NCBI RefSeq assembly: GCF_937858865.1
Contig: NZ_CALLYO010000492.1
Location: 1-8,059 of the forward strand
Direction: 5' to 3'
Origin: an uncultured Amaricoccus sp.
Lineage (GTDB): Bacteria > Pseudomonadota > Alphaproteobacteria > Rhodobacterales > Rhodobacteraceae
DNA: 8,059 bases
The position numbers and the translations under genes are program-made. The notes under the pieces were generated by a model. It was not told where the DNA came from. It searched no databases and was given only the letters and a program-made list of their open reading frames with translations. Positions 7,814 through 8,059 of the stretch are shown here, in pieces (within the stretch, counting starts at the first letter, position 1; each line of letters opens with the position of its first letter).

Positions 7814-8020
7814 CGCCACAGGCGGGGCCGCGCGGGGCCGCGGGCCATGTTTTCGACGCCAACATCGCCGCGTGCAAGCGGAGAAGGCACGCGGAGTTAG
7901 GCCTGACGGCTCAGGAGGCGCGGACCCGGCTACACAAGGCGGCCGAAGCGAGCCGCCGACGGGCTCGCCGGCCCCTTCCGCCCAACCGGGGACCCCCCCT
8001 CCTTGCGCTGCACCTGCGTA
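7814..8020. other. Non-coding stretch rich in inverted repeats
   Basis: No credible gene is seen on either strand. It begins with two copies of GGGGCCGCG (7824-7832 and 7834-7842), then has several perfect stems: ATGTT/AACAT (7847-7865), CCGCGTGC/GCACGCGG (7868-7894), CCTGA/TCAGG (7902-7915), and two overlapping stems GGCGGC/GCCGCC (7938-7957) and GCGAGCC/GGCTCGC (7948-7968). The stretch can serve as the 3' end of the methyltransferase transcript and 5' flank of the next gene. It might instead be part of a structured RNA. No tRNA, SRP RNA, RNase P or tmRNA signature was recognised. Confidence 0.5.
7948..7968 (+). terminator. Hairpin after the methyltransferase gene, possible terminator
   Basis: GCGAGCC (7948-7954) pairs with GGCTCGC (7962-7968) across a 7-base loop. 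It competes with a second stem, GGCGGC/GCCGCC at 7938-7957, that shares bases 7952-7954, so the two cannot form together. No U tract follows, and it is 135 bp past the stop codon, so termination here is only a possibility. Confidence 0.3.
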
Positions 8021-8049
8021 TTGCGCCGCCTCCGACCCTCTGCTATCAC
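8021..8049 (+). promoter_or_regulatory. Promoter facing a gene beyond the window end
   Basis: TTGCGC (8021-8026), exactly 17 bases, and TATCAC (8044-8049) preceded by TGC form a sigma-70-like promoter with an extended -10. The downstream gene begins outside the window, so its identity cannot be told. Confidence 0.5.
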
Positions 8050-8059
8050 CGCGCCGATT

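Noticed and set aside
6383..7819. A 478-codon minus-strand frame across the methyltransferase and gloB
   Set aside because: It is antisense to the methyltransferase and out of frame with gloB; composition-driven shadow with no domain.
7847..7900. A 17-codon open frame that might be a leader peptide
   Set aside because: It has no ribosome-binding site, no run of one amino acid's codons, and lies before the promoter of the next gene, so attenuation is not supported.
7845..7970. Known RNA genes (SRP RNA, tmRNA, RNase P, 6S, tRNA) in the hairpin-rich tail
   Set aside because: None of the conserved signatures were found, such as the GGAAGGAAGCAGCC of SRP RNA or a tRNA T-loop.

Overview
The window is very GC-rich, densely packed chromosomal DNA from an alphaproteobacterium. 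Rhodobacteraceae or a close relative is most likely. The ClpA sequence (N-terminal start and C-terminal LLTAE ending), a DUF2794 protein, a CrgA-type LysR regulator and a GGAAC-N17-CGTT promoter of the kind read by the alphaproteobacterial general-stress sigma factor EcfG all point that way. I see no transposase, integrase, tRNA, rRNA or CRISPR array, so this reads as ordinary core genome and not as an island.

Layout. (1) Bases 1-257 (+) hold the C-terminal end of a GNAT acetyltransferase whose start lies outside the window. (2) 258-462 is a convergent gap with two strong dyads and a pair of GTTAAC sites. (3) Three minus-strand genes follow, each with its own candidate promoter: a small PRC-barrel protein (463-822) behind an EcfG-type promoter, a LysR regulator (926-1840), and a small putative lipoprotein of the lytic transglycosylase fold (1921-2523). 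(4) 2524-2793 is a divergent promoter region serving the transglycosylase leftwards and hspQ rightwards. (5) hspQ (2794-3123) and a DUF2794 gene (3208-3546) run on the plus strand. (6) A strong hairpin terminator at 3570-3593 separates them from convergent clpA (3612-5936, minus). (7) gloB (6130-6891, minus) lies upstream of clpA. (8) A methyltransferase-like gene (7022-7813, plus) is divergent from gloB. (9) 7814-8059 is non-coding, rich in hairpins, and ends in a promoter that probably drives a gene starting beyond the window.

Common theme. Several products fit stress and quality control: HspQ (heat-shock protein, Lon specificity factor), ClpA (ClpP unfoldase), GloB (methylglyoxal detoxification) and a PRC-barrel protein behind a likely general-stress promoter. 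They do not form one operon, so this is a neighbourhood and not a demonstrated system. I found no clear new defence, mobile or biosynthetic system. The items most worth a second look are the EcfG-type promoter, the hairpin-dense tail, the methyltransferase with a degenerate SAM-binding loop and a probably leaderless start, and the uncharacterised DUF2794 gene between hspQ and clpA.
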